The translations under genes were made by a program, and so were the position numbers. Of a DNA stretch of 64,000 bases, positions 37,101 to 45,355 are shown in pieces. This DNA is from Microbulbifer sp. YPW1. GTDB lineage: Bacteria; Pseudomonadota; Gammaproteobacteria; Pseudomonadales; Cellvibrionaceae. The notes under the pieces were generated by a model that was not told the DNA's origin, made no database searches, and saw nothing but the letters and a program-made list of their open reading frames with translations. Where the stretch lies: NCBI RefSeq assembly GCF_013367775.1, contig NZ_CP055157.1, positions 2,869,001 through 2,933,000 of the forward strand, in the 5' to 3' direction. Within the stretch, counting starts at the first letter, position 1. Each line of letters begins with the position of its first letter.

Positions 37101-37926
37101 AGACGGTCCGGACTCCGAGACGCCGCCGGGGCACTGGTTTGTGCTGATGAATGACATCTTCGATCACCCGGAATTTGAGCGCCGTTTCCAGGGAGAGGGC
37201 GAGCTGATCGGCCCGCTGGAGTGGGATGTGAAGGCCTACTTCGCGCTGGGCGGCACAATGCACGACGCTGCCATTTCCGCGTGGAGTATTAAAGGTTACT
37301 ACGACTATCTGCGACCGGTGTCGGCGATCCGGATTATGGCGGACCTGGGGCAGAGCAGTGACGACACTCTGAGTAACTACCATCCCGATGGTATCCCGCT
37401 GCGCCCCGGTTTCTCCGAAATCGTTGAGGCGGGCGACCCGCTGGCCGGGACCAGTGGTGAGCACCTGGGCAAAATAAAACTCAAGGCCTGGCGCGGCCCG
37501 GACTATATCTCGGATCCCGCAACCGACATGGCGGGAGTGGACTGGATTCTGGCGGAGAACTGGTGGCCCTATCAGCGCCCGACCTTCGTAAGTCCCCCAT
37601 TTGCCGGTTACATCTCCGGTCATTCCACCTACTCCCGCGCGGCGGCGGAGATGCTGACCCTGTTGACCGGCAGCCCGTATTTCCCCGGCGGAATGAGCGA
37701 CTACCGCGCACCGGCGAACGAATTCCTCGTGTTCGAGGAAGGGCCGGAAAGCGACGTTGTACTGCAGTGGGCCACATACCGTGATGCCTCGGATCAGTGC
37801 AGTCTGTCCCGAATCTGGGGGGGTATCCATCCGCCGGTGGATGATATTCCCGGGCGTATCATCGGTGAGCAAATCGGTAAGCGCGCATTCGAAAAAGCCG
37901 CAGGCTATTTCGGCAATGTCCAGTAA
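34198..37926 (+). CDS. Lipoprotein fusing FG-GAP/ASPIC repeats to a vanadium haloperoxidase-type domain
   Basis: This 1242-residue protein starts with a lipoprotein signal (lipobox LAGC, C37). Residues about 60-480 hold FG-GAP/VCBS repeats with calcium loops such as DFDNDGLIDIF, DVNGDGWLDLF and DADNDGDIDIL. Residues about 500-590 form an ASPIC/UnbV domain (MRELQIGSNF to RWPDGTEEQ). Residues about 610-1242 are a vanadium-dependent haloperoxidase/PAP2-type domain. The full vanadate signature is present: K1032-x6-R-P (KGYYDYLRP), SGHS with H1142, and S-R1205-x5-H1211-x3-D1215 (SRIWGGIHPPVD). The domain could oxidise halides with peroxide or act as a phosphatase; the set of residues fits either. 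It lies 33 bp after the cupin gene and overlaps the next gene by 11 bp. The role beside SapC and the cupin protein is unknown, and it may stand in for the flavin halogenase often found there. Confidence 0.88.
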   Translation: MRRDPTVKIKRKKINGKNELGASVIAVALLSSVLAGCGGGSGNAGEQEATVTPPPVTSPPDDAPAAWSFQNISASAGLRHRWGINGQEGRGTEAEFFAGGVAVGDFDNDGLIDIFVDSGNLEPSKLYRNLGNNRFEDVAGAAGVKLENHRGSGPTFADVNGDGWLDLFVGGIEGDGNKLFINNGDGTFVDATRESGLIMEAPNTVSASFGDINGDGFLDLAVSHWGNDVKPNTETIWLGNGDGYFVDASETSGIASQLHSPGAGGIAGVKDYSFTPTFADFDNDGWPDLAMVGDYGTSKYFLNDGSGRFIDATGSQLGDEFGMGSAIADYDNDGYLDWFITSIYETNAFGTVKQGNRLNRNGGGYFDDVTYSARVEDGGWGWAACFADFNNDGHLDLFHTNGWDEDSLYASETVDYKNDVNRLFINNGAGVFSDEATERAVDDSRQGRGVSCFDADNDGDIDILVVENNIDGNALVLYENVGGNEAGNQLSVSLQALGGNTAAVGSRVFVTAGGVTQMRELQIGSNFTSQNPQILYFGLGDSETVDILRVRWPDGTEEQIGNFPANQCLRISPAGDEVPLAGDHCMVPAEEWQPVEGEDPSPDDSPAEPPLATPGVGVDAKDVAPSVARQWSEVLLEGVRNDFARPTVHARNLFHISAAMYDAWAELSDAGAQHYLLGQTLNQFSCALDAHNIPRSLPAQQTAVSYAAYRIIEHRFFRSPGKAHTMALADELMESLGLDPQFVAKDYRTYGAAALGNHVADCYIQYGLQDGANEQGSYANLFYDHINGIIEPEKPGNPNAIANSDWNSWQPISLSESIDQSGNLVSDTPPFLSPEWGNVLPFSLTDGDASIQTRAGDTYKVYFDPGKPPLLGTSTSDFYQWNFALVAAWSAHLDPADDVLIDISPRSIGNNPAFPAAATVAEYEQFYQFENGGDASRGYDVNPVTGEPYAPQMVKRADYARVLAEFWADGPDSETPPGHWFVLMNDIFDHPEFERRFQGEGELIGPLEWDVKAYFALGGTMHDAAISAWSIKGYYDYLRPVSAIRIMADLGQSSDDTLSNYHPDGIPLRPGFSEIVEAGDPLAGTSGEHLGKIKLKAWRGPDYISDPATDMAGVDWILAENWWPYQRPTFVSPPFAGYISGHSTYSRAAAEMLTLLTGSPYFPGGMSDYRAPANEFLVFEEGPESDVVLQWATYRDASDQCSLSRIWGGIHPPVDDIPGRIIGEQIGKRAFEKAAGYFGNVQ

Positions 37927-39655
37927 GCAGAGTAACAAAATGCTGCCGAGTGCCGCCGCGTTCTGCGCACTCGGCATTGCGCTACTTCTGAACACCGGGT
38001 GTGGCGGCGGCAGTTCCAATGAAGAGGCGCGGGAACCAAACGTAGCCCCAGCGCCTCCGGCCCCGCCACCGGATCCAGATCCGGAACCCGAGGACGATGA
38101 CGAAGATGGGGGCTGGAAGTTCGTGCGCCTGGGCTCGGAGACCGGGCTGGTACATCAATGGGGAATAGCCGGTGCAATCGACAATACGGGCGTGACTCAG
38201 GCGGAATTCTTCGGTGGAGGAATTGCCGTCGGTGACTTCGATGGCGACGGTTGGATTGACCTCTATATCGACTCCGGAAATCAAGAGGCCTCCAAGCTGT
38301 TTCGCAACATTGGGAACAATCGCTTTGAAGAGGTCGCCGCCGAGGCTGGTGTGCAACTGCGCGACCACCGCGGCAGTGGCCCTACGTTTGCGGATGTGAA
38401 CGGGGATGGTCGGCTGGATTTGTTTGTGGGCGGTCTCGAAGGGGACGAAAACTACCTGTTCATTAACCGTGGCGATGGCACTTTTTCAGATCAATCGGCA
38501 GTCTCCGGCCTGCGCACAAAGGCACTGAATACGGTATCCGCCGCATTCGGCGATTACAACCGCGATGGCCATCTGGATGTCGCGCTGAGTCACTGGGGCA
38601 ATCCTTTCTCCAGCCAGACAGAAACGCTGTTTCGCGGTCATGGCGACGGCACCTTCACCGATGTCAGCCGGGAAAGTGGAATTGCGGATCAAATACTCAC
38701 TGAAGGCGTCTCCGGTATAGAAGGCGAGCGGGACTATAGCTTCACGCCTACTTTTGCTGATTTAAATAATGACGGGTGGCCGGATCTTTCCATGGTTGGT
38801 GACTTTGGTACCTCAAAGTATTTCCTGAATGATGGCGAAGGCCGCTTCAGTGATGCCACCAACGGCCAATTGACCGATGAATTCGGTATGGGCAGTGCAA
38901 TCGGTGACCTGGATAACGACGGTGATCTCGATTGGTTTGTCACCAGCGTATATGAGTTTAACGATTATGCGGTCACCAATATCGGTAACCGTCTGTACCT
39001 GAATGACAACGGTAATTTCAGTGACGGCACCTTCTATGCTCGCGTGGAAAACGGCGGCTGGGGCTGGGGCGCCTGTGCTGCGGACCTGAACAATGATGGA
39101 TTTCTGGATATCTTCCACACCAGTGGCTGGTACGAAGACAGCGGACAGCAGGATCCCACGGAGGAAGTGCCGGTTGACGAGACCTCATCCGCGAATCGCG
39201 CATTTATTGCAACCGGTGATGGACGCTATTCAGAGCGCGCAGTAGAGCTCGGCTTGACGGGCGTGCAGCAAGGGCGGGCCGTGGTGTGTTTTGACGCGGA
39301 CAGGGACGGGGATACGGATTTGCTAGTGGTCAGCAATATCATGGAATCGCGCGCAATCACGCTCTACAGAAACGATGGCGCCGCCGCAGAGGGAAATTAT
39401 CTGCAGGTGGAGCTACAGGGCGGCAACGGTAATTCGCAAGCCGCCGGTGCGAGGGTGTATGTGACAGCCAGCGGAGTGACACAAATGCGTGAGCTGCACA
39501 TAGGTTCCAGCTTTACCAGCCAGAATCCATCGGTTTTGCATTTTGGCCTCGATAGCGCTACCGCAATTACCGCGCTGACCGTGCGCTGGCCGAACGGAAG
39601 CGAGCAGTCCATTGATGTCCACGAAGTCAATCAGCGGCTGGTTATTCGAGAATAA
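37916..39655 (+). CDS. FG-GAP/ASPIC (CRTAC1-like) lipoprotein
   Basis: This protein of about 579 residues is a paralogue of the N-terminal half of the preceding gene. It has a lipoprotein leader with Cys in LLLNTGCGGGSS, a Pro-rich and acidic linker (PAPPAPPPDPDPEPEDDDED), then FG-GAP/VCBS repeats (DFDGDGWIDLY, DVNGDGRLDLF, DLNNDGWPDLS, DADRDGDTDLL) and a C-terminal ASPIC/UnbV domain (MRELHIGSSF to RWPNGSEQ). The haloperoxidase domain is absent. The ATG at 37916 lies inside the end of the previous gene (11-bp overlap), which suggests translational coupling; the ATG at 37940 is also possible. Repeats of this sort form calcium-dependent propellers; in glycan loci they may bind substrate at the surface, which is inference. 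Confidence 0.87.
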   Translation: MSSKQSNKMLPSAAAFCALGIALLLNTGCGGGSSNEEAREPNVAPAPPAPPPDPDPEPEDDDEDGGWKFVRLGSETGLVHQWGIAGAIDNTGVTQAEFFGGGIAVGDFDGDGWIDLYIDSGNQEASKLFRNIGNNRFEEVAAEAGVQLRDHRGSGPTFADVNGDGRLDLFVGGLEGDENYLFINRGDGTFSDQSAVSGLRTKALNTVSAAFGDYNRDGHLDVALSHWGNPFSSQTETLFRGHGDGTFTDVSRESGIADQILTEGVSGIEGERDYSFTPTFADLNNDGWPDLSMVGDFGTSKYFLNDGEGRFSDATNGQLTDEFGMGSAIGDLDNDGDLDWFVTSVYEFNDYAVTNIGNRLYLNDNGNFSDGTFYARVENGGWGWGACAADLNNDGFLDIFHTSGWYEDSGQQDPTEEVPVDETSSANRAFIATGDGRYSERAVELGLTGVQQGRAVVCFDADRDGDTDLLVVSNIMESRAITLYRNDGAAAEGNYLQVELQGGNGNSQAAGARVYVTASGVTQMRELHIGSSFTSQNPSVLHFGLDSATAITALTVRWPNGSEQSIDVHEVNQRLVIRE

Positions 39656-39669
39656 AGAGGCTTGATATC

Positions 39670-40623
39670 GTGCATATTGTAAAGGAATTTCGGCGCAAGG
39701 CGATTCACTGTATTGCGTCCTTATTGGCAGCCTGGGTATTACTGCCAATCACCGCCAGTGCTGCACCATCGCGCGTGATTGTGGATGCGGACACCGCCAA
39801 TGAAGTAGATGATTTATTCGCCGTCACACGAGCAGCGGTGGCTGAGGAATGGGAATTGCTCGCCGTAACCGCTGCCCAGTGGCAGGCAAGCCACTGGACG
39901 ATTCCAGAGTCCATGGAGGAGAGTCATCGGTTGAATCAGATGATCCTTGCGCACTTGCAGTCTGATATTCCGACATTTCGCGGTGGAAAAAATCGGTTGT
40001 ATGACTGGGGAGATCAGGCCCAGCATTCTGCGGCGGCCTATCAGATTATCCGTCAGGCCAATGCCCTGCCCACAGGTGAGAAGCTAAAGGTGTTGGCTCT
40101 GGGGTCTTTGACTAATGTCGCCTCAGCTTTGTTGATCGAGCCCGCCGTCGCGGACCGTATTGCCGTCTACTGGCTTGGCTCGCAGTTCGATGCGACGATT
40201 GGCAAGCACCGAATTGACGATTTCAATTGCATGATGGATATCCAGGCGGTCTTCAAGGTGTTCGAGAGTCCGGTTGAGCTGCATGTGATGCCGCTGAATG
40301 TGGCGTCGGCCCTGACAATGGAATTTGCGTCTGTGGAAGCAGCAATGACAGGCCGTCATCCCTTGGCAGACTTCCTGGTTGATCGTTGGCAAACGCATAT
40401 TGATCCATTGAAGGAGCGCAGAGTTATCTGGGATCTTGCCCTGGTGACGGCGGTATTGAAACCGGATCTGGCGCGCGCGCAGAAAGTCGTGACTCCCCAA
40501 CTACTGGGTGAGCGCGAGGTGTGGTTTTACAGCGAGATTAATGCGGCAGCAATGAGGGCTGACTTCTTTGGCATGGTGGCGAAGTTGTGGCCCTTGGATG
40601 ATGCGGCGCTTACACAGAATTGA
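39670..40623 (+). CDS. Exported nucleoside hydrolase-like protein
   Basis: This 317-residue protein has a signal peptide (hydrophobic ASLLAAWVLLPITASA, cleavage near SAAP). The mature N terminus reads VIVDADTANEVDDLFAV, the DxDxxxxxDD calcium motif of inosine-uridine nucleoside hydrolases, and LGSLTNVASAL is the matching later motif. Members hydrolyse N-glycosidic bonds of ribosides using a bound calcium ion. The start is GTG with AGAGG upstream, 14 bp after the lipoprotein stop, so it is in the same operon. An exported member within a sulfatase/lipoprotein operon is unusual: it may scavenge nucleosides, or the fold may be used on another furanoside. Which of these is right cannot be told. 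Confidence 0.85.
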   Translation: MHIVKEFRRKAIHCIASLLAAWVLLPITASAAPSRVIVDADTANEVDDLFAVTRAAVAEEWELLAVTAAQWQASHWTIPESMEESHRLNQMILAHLQSDIPTFRGGKNRLYDWGDQAQHSAAAYQIIRQANALPTGEKLKVLALGSLTNVASALLIEPAVADRIAVYWLGSQFDATIGKHRIDDFNCMMDIQAVFKVFESPVELHVMPLNVASALTMEFASVEAAMTGRHPLADFLVDRWQTHIDPLKERRVIWDLALVTAVLKPDLARAQKVVTPQLLGEREVWFYSEINAAAMRADFFGMVAKLWPLDDAALTQN

Positions 40624-40698
40624 CCGAACGATTGGTGTATGAAAGCACCTAATTAGGTTCGGTAACAGATAGCGGAATTAACGGAAGGTAAAGCAAAA

Positions 40699-42108
40699 AT
40701 GAAAGCATTCGCGAAATTTGCTGTTTTAGTGGGGCTGCTGGGCGGTACAGTGGGATCGCTTGCCACCGAGGTAACGGAGTCTGGCAGTGAGGCAGCCCAG
40801 GCCGACAAGCCAAATATTATCTTTATCCTGACCGACGACCAGCGTTGGGACGCGGTGGGCTACGCCGGCAACGATATCATTCAAACCCCCAATATTGACG
40901 CGCTCGCTGAGCAGGGCACGCGTTTTAGTAATGCCTTCGTCACGACGTCTATTTGTGCTGCGAGCCGTGCATCGATTATGACCGGTCTCTACGAACGCAA
41001 GCACGGCTTCACTTTTAATGAGCCACCGCTGGCGAAGGAGTTTGTCAATAACAGCTATCCAAAATTGCTTAAAGATGCAGGCTATCGCATCGGTTTTGTG
41101 GGTAAGTTTGGCATGCAGTTTGAGGGAGACCTCGACAAATCATTGTTCGACTTCTACCAGCGCCCCGGAGAAGAGACCGAGGCCGGCCGTTACTACGAGC
41201 TCAACCTGAAAACTCATCGCCATGAACACACCACTGCCCGTATTGGGGACTTGAGTGCGCAGTTTGTTCGGGAAAGCGCGAAATCCGGCCAGCCGTTTAA
41301 CCTTTCTGTGAGTTTCCACGCGCCACATGCGGACGATCACGATCCGAATCAATTTGTCTATCCGCGAGATTTGGCCTTCCTCTACGAGGACGTCACCATT
41401 CCCGAGCCCCCGCTGGCAGACGATCGTTATTTCGATGCACAGCCCGAGTGGGTCAGAAACAGCATTAGTAAGGATCGCTGGTACTGGCGCTTTGATACAC
41501 CACAAAAATATCAGGAAATGGTGAAGGGCTACTACCGCATGATCAGCGGCCTGGATCGAGAAGTGGGCAAGATTGTGCGCGAACTGGAGAAAGCCGGTGT
41601 CGCCGACAACACCATCATTATGTTCATGGGCGACAACGGCTACTTCCTCGGTGAGCGTCAGCTGGCCGGTAAATGGTTGCTGTACGAAAACAGTATTCGC
41701 GTGCCGTTCTTTGTTTACGACCCACGCCGCGATGGTGTGGAAGTCGACAAGATGGTGCTGAATATCGATGTGGCGCCGACCATTCTCGAATTGGCCGGTA
41801 TCGATGTTCCTGAATTGATGCAGGGAGAGAGCGTGCGCCCACTGATGGACGGCAAGCTGTCCGGGTGGCGTACCGAGTTCCTAGGCGAGCACCTTATGAA
41901 CACCGACTGGATACCGAAGACCGAAGGGGTGCGCACCGAGCAATACAAGTACCTTCGCTATCCGCAACACCCGGGTTATCAAGAACTTTACGACCTAAAA
42001 GCGGATCCCCTGGAGGCCAACAACCTGGCGAACCAGGCCCAGCACCGTGAAACCCTGACCATGTTGAGTGCGCTCACGGATCAATTGATCGAGCAGGCTG
42101 CGAACTAA
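40699..42108 (+). CDS. Exported type I sulfatase (first)
   Basis: This 469-residue sulfatase of the alkaline phosphatase superfamily carries a signal peptide (about 22 residues). Key features are the metal-binding ILTDDQRWD, the formylglycine site ICAASRASIMTG with C86, GKFGMQFEG, and the later FMGDNGYFLGERQ. The CxASR form needs modification to formylglycine by a sulfatase-maturing enzyme, which is not in this window. It should remove sulfate from a carbohydrate in the periplasm or outside. It follows the nucleoside hydrolase gene by 75 bp and ends before a strong terminator. Substrate position cannot be told; its neighbours suggest a sulfated rhamnose or mannose glycan. Confidence 0.93.
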   Translation: MKAFAKFAVLVGLLGGTVGSLATEVTESGSEAAQADKPNIIFILTDDQRWDAVGYAGNDIIQTPNIDALAEQGTRFSNAFVTTSICAASRASIMTGLYERKHGFTFNEPPLAKEFVNNSYPKLLKDAGYRIGFVGKFGMQFEGDLDKSLFDFYQRPGEETEAGRYYELNLKTHRHEHTTARIGDLSAQFVRESAKSGQPFNLSVSFHAPHADDHDPNQFVYPRDLAFLYEDVTIPEPPLADDRYFDAQPEWVRNSISKDRWYWRFDTPQKYQEMVKGYYRMISGLDREVGKIVRELEKAGVADNTIIMFMGDNGYFLGERQLAGKWLLYENSIRVPFFVYDPRRDGVEVDKMVLNIDVAPTILELAGIDVPELMQGESVRPLMDGKLSGWRTEFLGEHLMNTDWIPKTEGVRTEQYKYLRYPQHPGYQELYDLKADPLEANNLANQAQHRETLTMLSALTDQLIEQAAN

Positions 42109-42150
42109 GCGCCTGTTGGTAGATAAAAATTTAATTGGCTTCTCTCGTTG

Positions 42151-42187
42151 GGCCACTCAACGCATGGTGTTGAGTCGGCCTTTTTTT
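42151..42187 (+). terminator. Intrinsic terminator between the two sulfatase genes
   Basis: GGCC-ACTCAAC and GTTGAGT-C-GGCC pair with one bulge, then seven T residues. The next ATG is only 24 bp beyond the T-run, leaving no room for an independent promoter after it. Confidence 0.85.
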
Positions 42188-42210
42188 AGGAGCGGGAAGG
42201 ATTGCTTGCA

Positions 42211-43899
42211 ATGCTTGATTTCAAAAAAATGTTGGGGACTTCGCTCAACGTAGTTGGCGTAGTGCTGTTGGGTTGGAATACGGCTATTGCCGCCGCCGTT
42301 GATGATCATGGGAGTGAAAAGCCCAATATCATTTTCATCATGTCAGACGACCACGCCTATCAGGCGGTGAGCGCGTACGGCTCTGAACTGATCGAAACAC
42401 CGCATATTGATCGCCTGGCGAAGGAGGGCGTGCGTTTCGATAATGCCAGCGTCACCAATTCCATCTGCGCACCCTCAAGAGCAACAATTCTTACGGGAAA
42501 ACATAGCCATCTCAACGGAAAAATCGACAACAGTGCGCCCTTCGATGACGCCCAGACGACTTTTCCGCAGCTATTGAAAAAGGCTGGTTACGCCACCGCC
42601 ATGTTCGGCAAATTGCATTTCGGCAATGATCCGAAGGGCGTCGATGAATTTATGATCCTGCCAGGGCAGGGCGATTACATCAATCCGGATTTTATTACCC
42701 AGAACGGGACGGTGCGCAAGCACGGGTATGTTACCGATATCATTACCGATGAAACTCTGAAGTGGCTGGATAAGCGGGATCAGGACAAGCCGTTCTTTCT
42801 CGCGTACCTGCACAAGGCGCCGCACCGACCCTGGTGGCCCCGGGCCGACAAGTTTGCGGAATTTTATCAGAAAGAATTTCCCTACCCGGAAACATTGCTG
42901 AGCGATAACAGTGGGCGTGGCACGGCAGCACAGACGGCGGAGATGTCACTGTTGCGCGATATGCGTTACTCCCACGACTCCAAGATATTTCCCGAAACCT
43001 ACGCAGCCATGGAATCGGTAGAGCCTCCGATCCCTCCATCGAGCTGGGGCTTTGAGGAGCCCTTCAATCGGCGCGTCACCCCCGAACAGCGTGCCGCCTA
43101 CATGCCAACGCTCAGAAAGATCAATGCCGACTTCCGCCAAAATTGGCCGACGATGACCGATGAGCAGAAGATTCGCTGGAAGTACCAGCGGTACATACAG
43201 GACTACCTGGGCACCATCTCCTCGTTGGATGATAATGTGGGGCGCCTGTTGGATTACCTGGATGAGTCCGGTCTCAGCGACAACACCCTGGTAATTTACA
43301 CCTCGGACAATGGCTTCTACCTTGGCGAAAACGGCTGGTTCGACAAGCGATTTGCCTACCGGGAATCCTTTCATGTGCCCCTGCTTGTACGCTGGCCCGC
43401 AAAAGTACCCTCAGGGCAAGTGTCTGATGAGCTAGTACAAAATCTGGACTTTGCACCCACCATCCTGAATGCGGCCGGTGCCGAAGTGCCCCGCGATATG
43501 CAGGGGCTGAGCCTGCTGGAGATTCTACAGAACCCCGAGTCTAAACTAGGGCGCGATGCAGTCTACTACCACTACTACGAATATCCCGCGGTACATATGG
43601 TCAAACGCCACTACGCGATGGCCACCAAAGACTACAAGCTGATTCATTTCTATCACGATGTGGATGAGTGGGAGCTTTACGACCTGCAGAAGGACCCGGC
43701 GGAACAGCAAAACGTCATTGAAAGATCGGAATATGCGGGGGTGCTGAAAAAACTACGCGACCGGCTTGAAAGTCTCAGGGAAGAAGTGGGGGACTCTACA
43801 GAGCTGGACCAACATTTTATCAACTTGACCGGCGACGCGGATGCGCCGGATTGGTTCCGCAAGGTTGATGATAGTGTCGAGTCAAAAAGGAAGCGCTGA
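42211..43899 (+). CDS. Exported type I sulfatase (second)
   Basis: This sulfatase of about 562 residues has a leader beginning MLDFKKMLG and ending near IAAAVD. Motifs are IMSDDHAYQAVSAYG (metal ligands), SICAPSRATILTG (formylglycine at C86), GKLHFGNDPKG, LAYLHKAPHRPW and TSDNGFYLGENGWFDKR. The ATG at 42211 is preferred with GAAGGA upstream; an in-frame TTG at 42202 is also possible. It differs from the first sulfatase in length and in the CAPSR form, so the two probably remove sulfate from different positions. It begins just after a terminator, so expression depends on read-through of that element. It converges with the mannose isomerase-like gene. Confidence 0.93.
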   Translation: MLDFKKMLGTSLNVVGVVLLGWNTAIAAAVDDHGSEKPNIIFIMSDDHAYQAVSAYGSELIETPHIDRLAKEGVRFDNASVTNSICAPSRATILTGKHSHLNGKIDNSAPFDDAQTTFPQLLKKAGYATAMFGKLHFGNDPKGVDEFMILPGQGDYINPDFITQNGTVRKHGYVTDIITDETLKWLDKRDQDKPFFLAYLHKAPHRPWWPRADKFAEFYQKEFPYPETLLSDNSGRGTAAQTAEMSLLRDMRYSHDSKIFPETYAAMESVEPPIPPSSWGFEEPFNRRVTPEQRAAYMPTLRKINADFRQNWPTMTDEQKIRWKYQRYIQDYLGTISSLDDNVGRLLDYLDESGLSDNTLVIYTSDNGFYLGENGWFDKRFAYRESFHVPLLVRWPAKVPSGQVSDELVQNLDFAPTILNAAGAEVPRDMQGLSLLEILQNPESKLGRDAVYYHYYEYPAVHMVKRHYAMATKDYKLIHFYHDVDEWELYDLQKDPAEQQNVIERSEYAGVLKKLRDRLESLREEVGDSTELDQHFINLTGDADAPDWFRKVDDSVESKRKR

Positions 43900-44007
43900 A
43901 TACGACGGCTTAGAGATCAGATCTGTAGTTCGAACCTATGTCGTTCAAACGTACTTCATTCAATCTCCACTCATGAGCGTAAACAGCCACCGTTCAATTT
44001 CGGTTAG

Positions 44008-45180
44008 TTAGTTGGCACTAGTCGAGACCTGAAGGTGCCGATGTAGCTCGATCGCCGCCATCACAATATGATACAGCGTGGTGGCGGGTGCCATAGGGTT
44101 ATGGATGCTATTGTCTGCATCCCTGTGCTCGATATGCGCGCCTGGGGTTGGGGCACAAAGGTAGTAGTCAAATAGATTGTCTACTGCCTGTACTGCAATG
44201 CTCTCAGCCTCCGGGTGCCCATAACGCGCCCGAATGACACTCGCCTTGATTAGCTCCGTAACCACCCAGCAGCGTTTTTTGCCATCCAGCACTGCTCCCT
44301 CCGAGGAGACGGCGTCGAACAACAGCCCATTCGCATCCCGACCTAGTGCCAACCCTTGAGCGTAGAGCGGCGCAGTCCACTGGTGCATCGTTCGGCCTGT
44401 GCGCTGCCCGTACCAGTCGAGCAGCCATACCCATTCCATCATATGTCCGGGCTCGACGATCATTCCCAAATCGTCATTGCGCGATGCCCAGTCGTGTTGA
44501 AAGTACTCAAAGAGCACGTTTTTTTCGGCGTCGTAGAAACGCGCCTGGAATAATGCTACCAGCTCGCCGGCCCGCGCCAGCCACGGTGCGCCCGCACCGG
44601 CATCGTAGAGTGCAAGGCAGGCTTCCAGCATATGCATATGTGGGTTCTGTCGGCGGTAATCGGTCTCGTAGTCCCCCTCAATCCAGCCTCCGTGCACCGA
44701 TCCGAAGCGGCGATCCAAGTATTGAGAGAGTGCTTCCGCGCGTTCCAGTGCGGCGCTATCCCGGGAGACACGGAAGTACCAGGCGTTTGCTAGCAGGATA
44801 AACGCGTGATCGTAGAGGTCCTGGGAGGCATCCACGACGCGAAAGTGGCGGTCGAACTTGCGCACATACCCACCGCCAGCGGCTTTATTCAGGCCCTCGG
44901 CTTCCAGAAACGCCAAAATACCTCTCGCGACCGCCTCTCCCTCCGGGTACCAGCCAAGCTTGGCCGCAGCGGCGAACACAAAAGCCTGGCGTGCCTGCAC
45001 CCGCACGCGAATATCGCTGGCGAGGTCGACGGTCCCGTCCGGCAGGAGGCGTTCATAGTGTGCACCGTTGCCAGGATTGATACCGCGGGAGGCCCAGAGG
45101 GGTAGGGCGCAGTCGGTGAGCCACGCGGTGAGGCGTTCAGTTTGTGAGTGCAGGGTGGTGCGGGTGGTAACGGCGTTCAC
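44008..45180 (-). CDS. AGE-family sugar isomerase/epimerase, probable mannose isomerase
   Basis: This 390-residue cytoplasmic protein has the alpha6/alpha6-barrel of the N-acylglucosamine 2-epimerase family. Conserved stretches are RVQARQAFVFAAA, DLYDHAFILLA, NPHMHMLEACLAL and EPGHMMEWVWLLDWYG, with active-site His residues in the last two. The set with a ROK kinase and FucP-type permease fits the known mannose route in which free mannose is isomerised to fructose and then phosphorylated. Cellobiose or GlcNAc 2-epimerase activity is less likely in this setting. The start is GTG with AGAAGG five bases upstream. The gene is divergent from the ROK kinase across a 175-bp region holding array F. 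Confidence 0.87.
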   Translation of the reverse strand: MNAVTTRTTLHSQTERLTAWLTDCALPLWASRGINPGNGAHYERLLPDGTVDLASDIRVRVQARQAFVFAAAAKLGWYPEGEAVARGILAFLEAEGLNKAAGGGYVRKFDRHFRVVDASQDLYDHAFILLANAWYFRVSRDSAALERAEALSQYLDRRFGSVHGGWIEGDYETDYRRQNPHMHMLEACLALYDAGAGAPWLARAGELVALFQARFYDAEKNVLFEYFQHDWASRNDDLGMIVEPGHMMEWVWLLDWYGQRTGRTMHQWTAPLYAQGLALGRDANGLLFDAVSSEGAVLDGKKRCWVVTELIKASVIRARYGHPEAESIAVQAVDNLFDYYLCAPTPGAHIEHRDADNSIHNPMAPATTLYHIVMAAIELHRHLQVSTSAN

Positions 45181-45209
45181 AGGGGCCTTCTAATGATTGA
45201 TTATAGGTG

Positions 45210-45270
45210 TTCAAAGTTGAGCGCTTACAATCATAATAGATCAAGGGTAAGCTTAAGTAATCATTTGATG
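45210..45270 (+). promoter_or_regulatory. Putative DeoR-type operator array F between mannose isomerase and ROK kinase genes
   Basis: TTCA at 45210 and ATCA at 45230, 45240 and 45260 fall on one 10-bp grid; grid positions 45220 and 45250 carry AGCG and AGCT. A further ATGATTGATT lies at 45193 near the isomerase start. The array sits between divergent genes and could control both. Confidence 0.55.
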
Positions 45271-45355
45271 TGGACTGGTGTTGCGGGCTGGCACTCGAAG
45301 CAATACACGGGCGCGAGTTGCTTACGGAGCGGTACTGGAGTGATGGGGGCGATGA

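Noticed and set aside
37757..37915. Extended N terminus of the second FG-GAP/ASPIC protein
   Set aside because: The extension lies inside the preceding gene and would place the lipoprotein signal about 80 residues into the chain.
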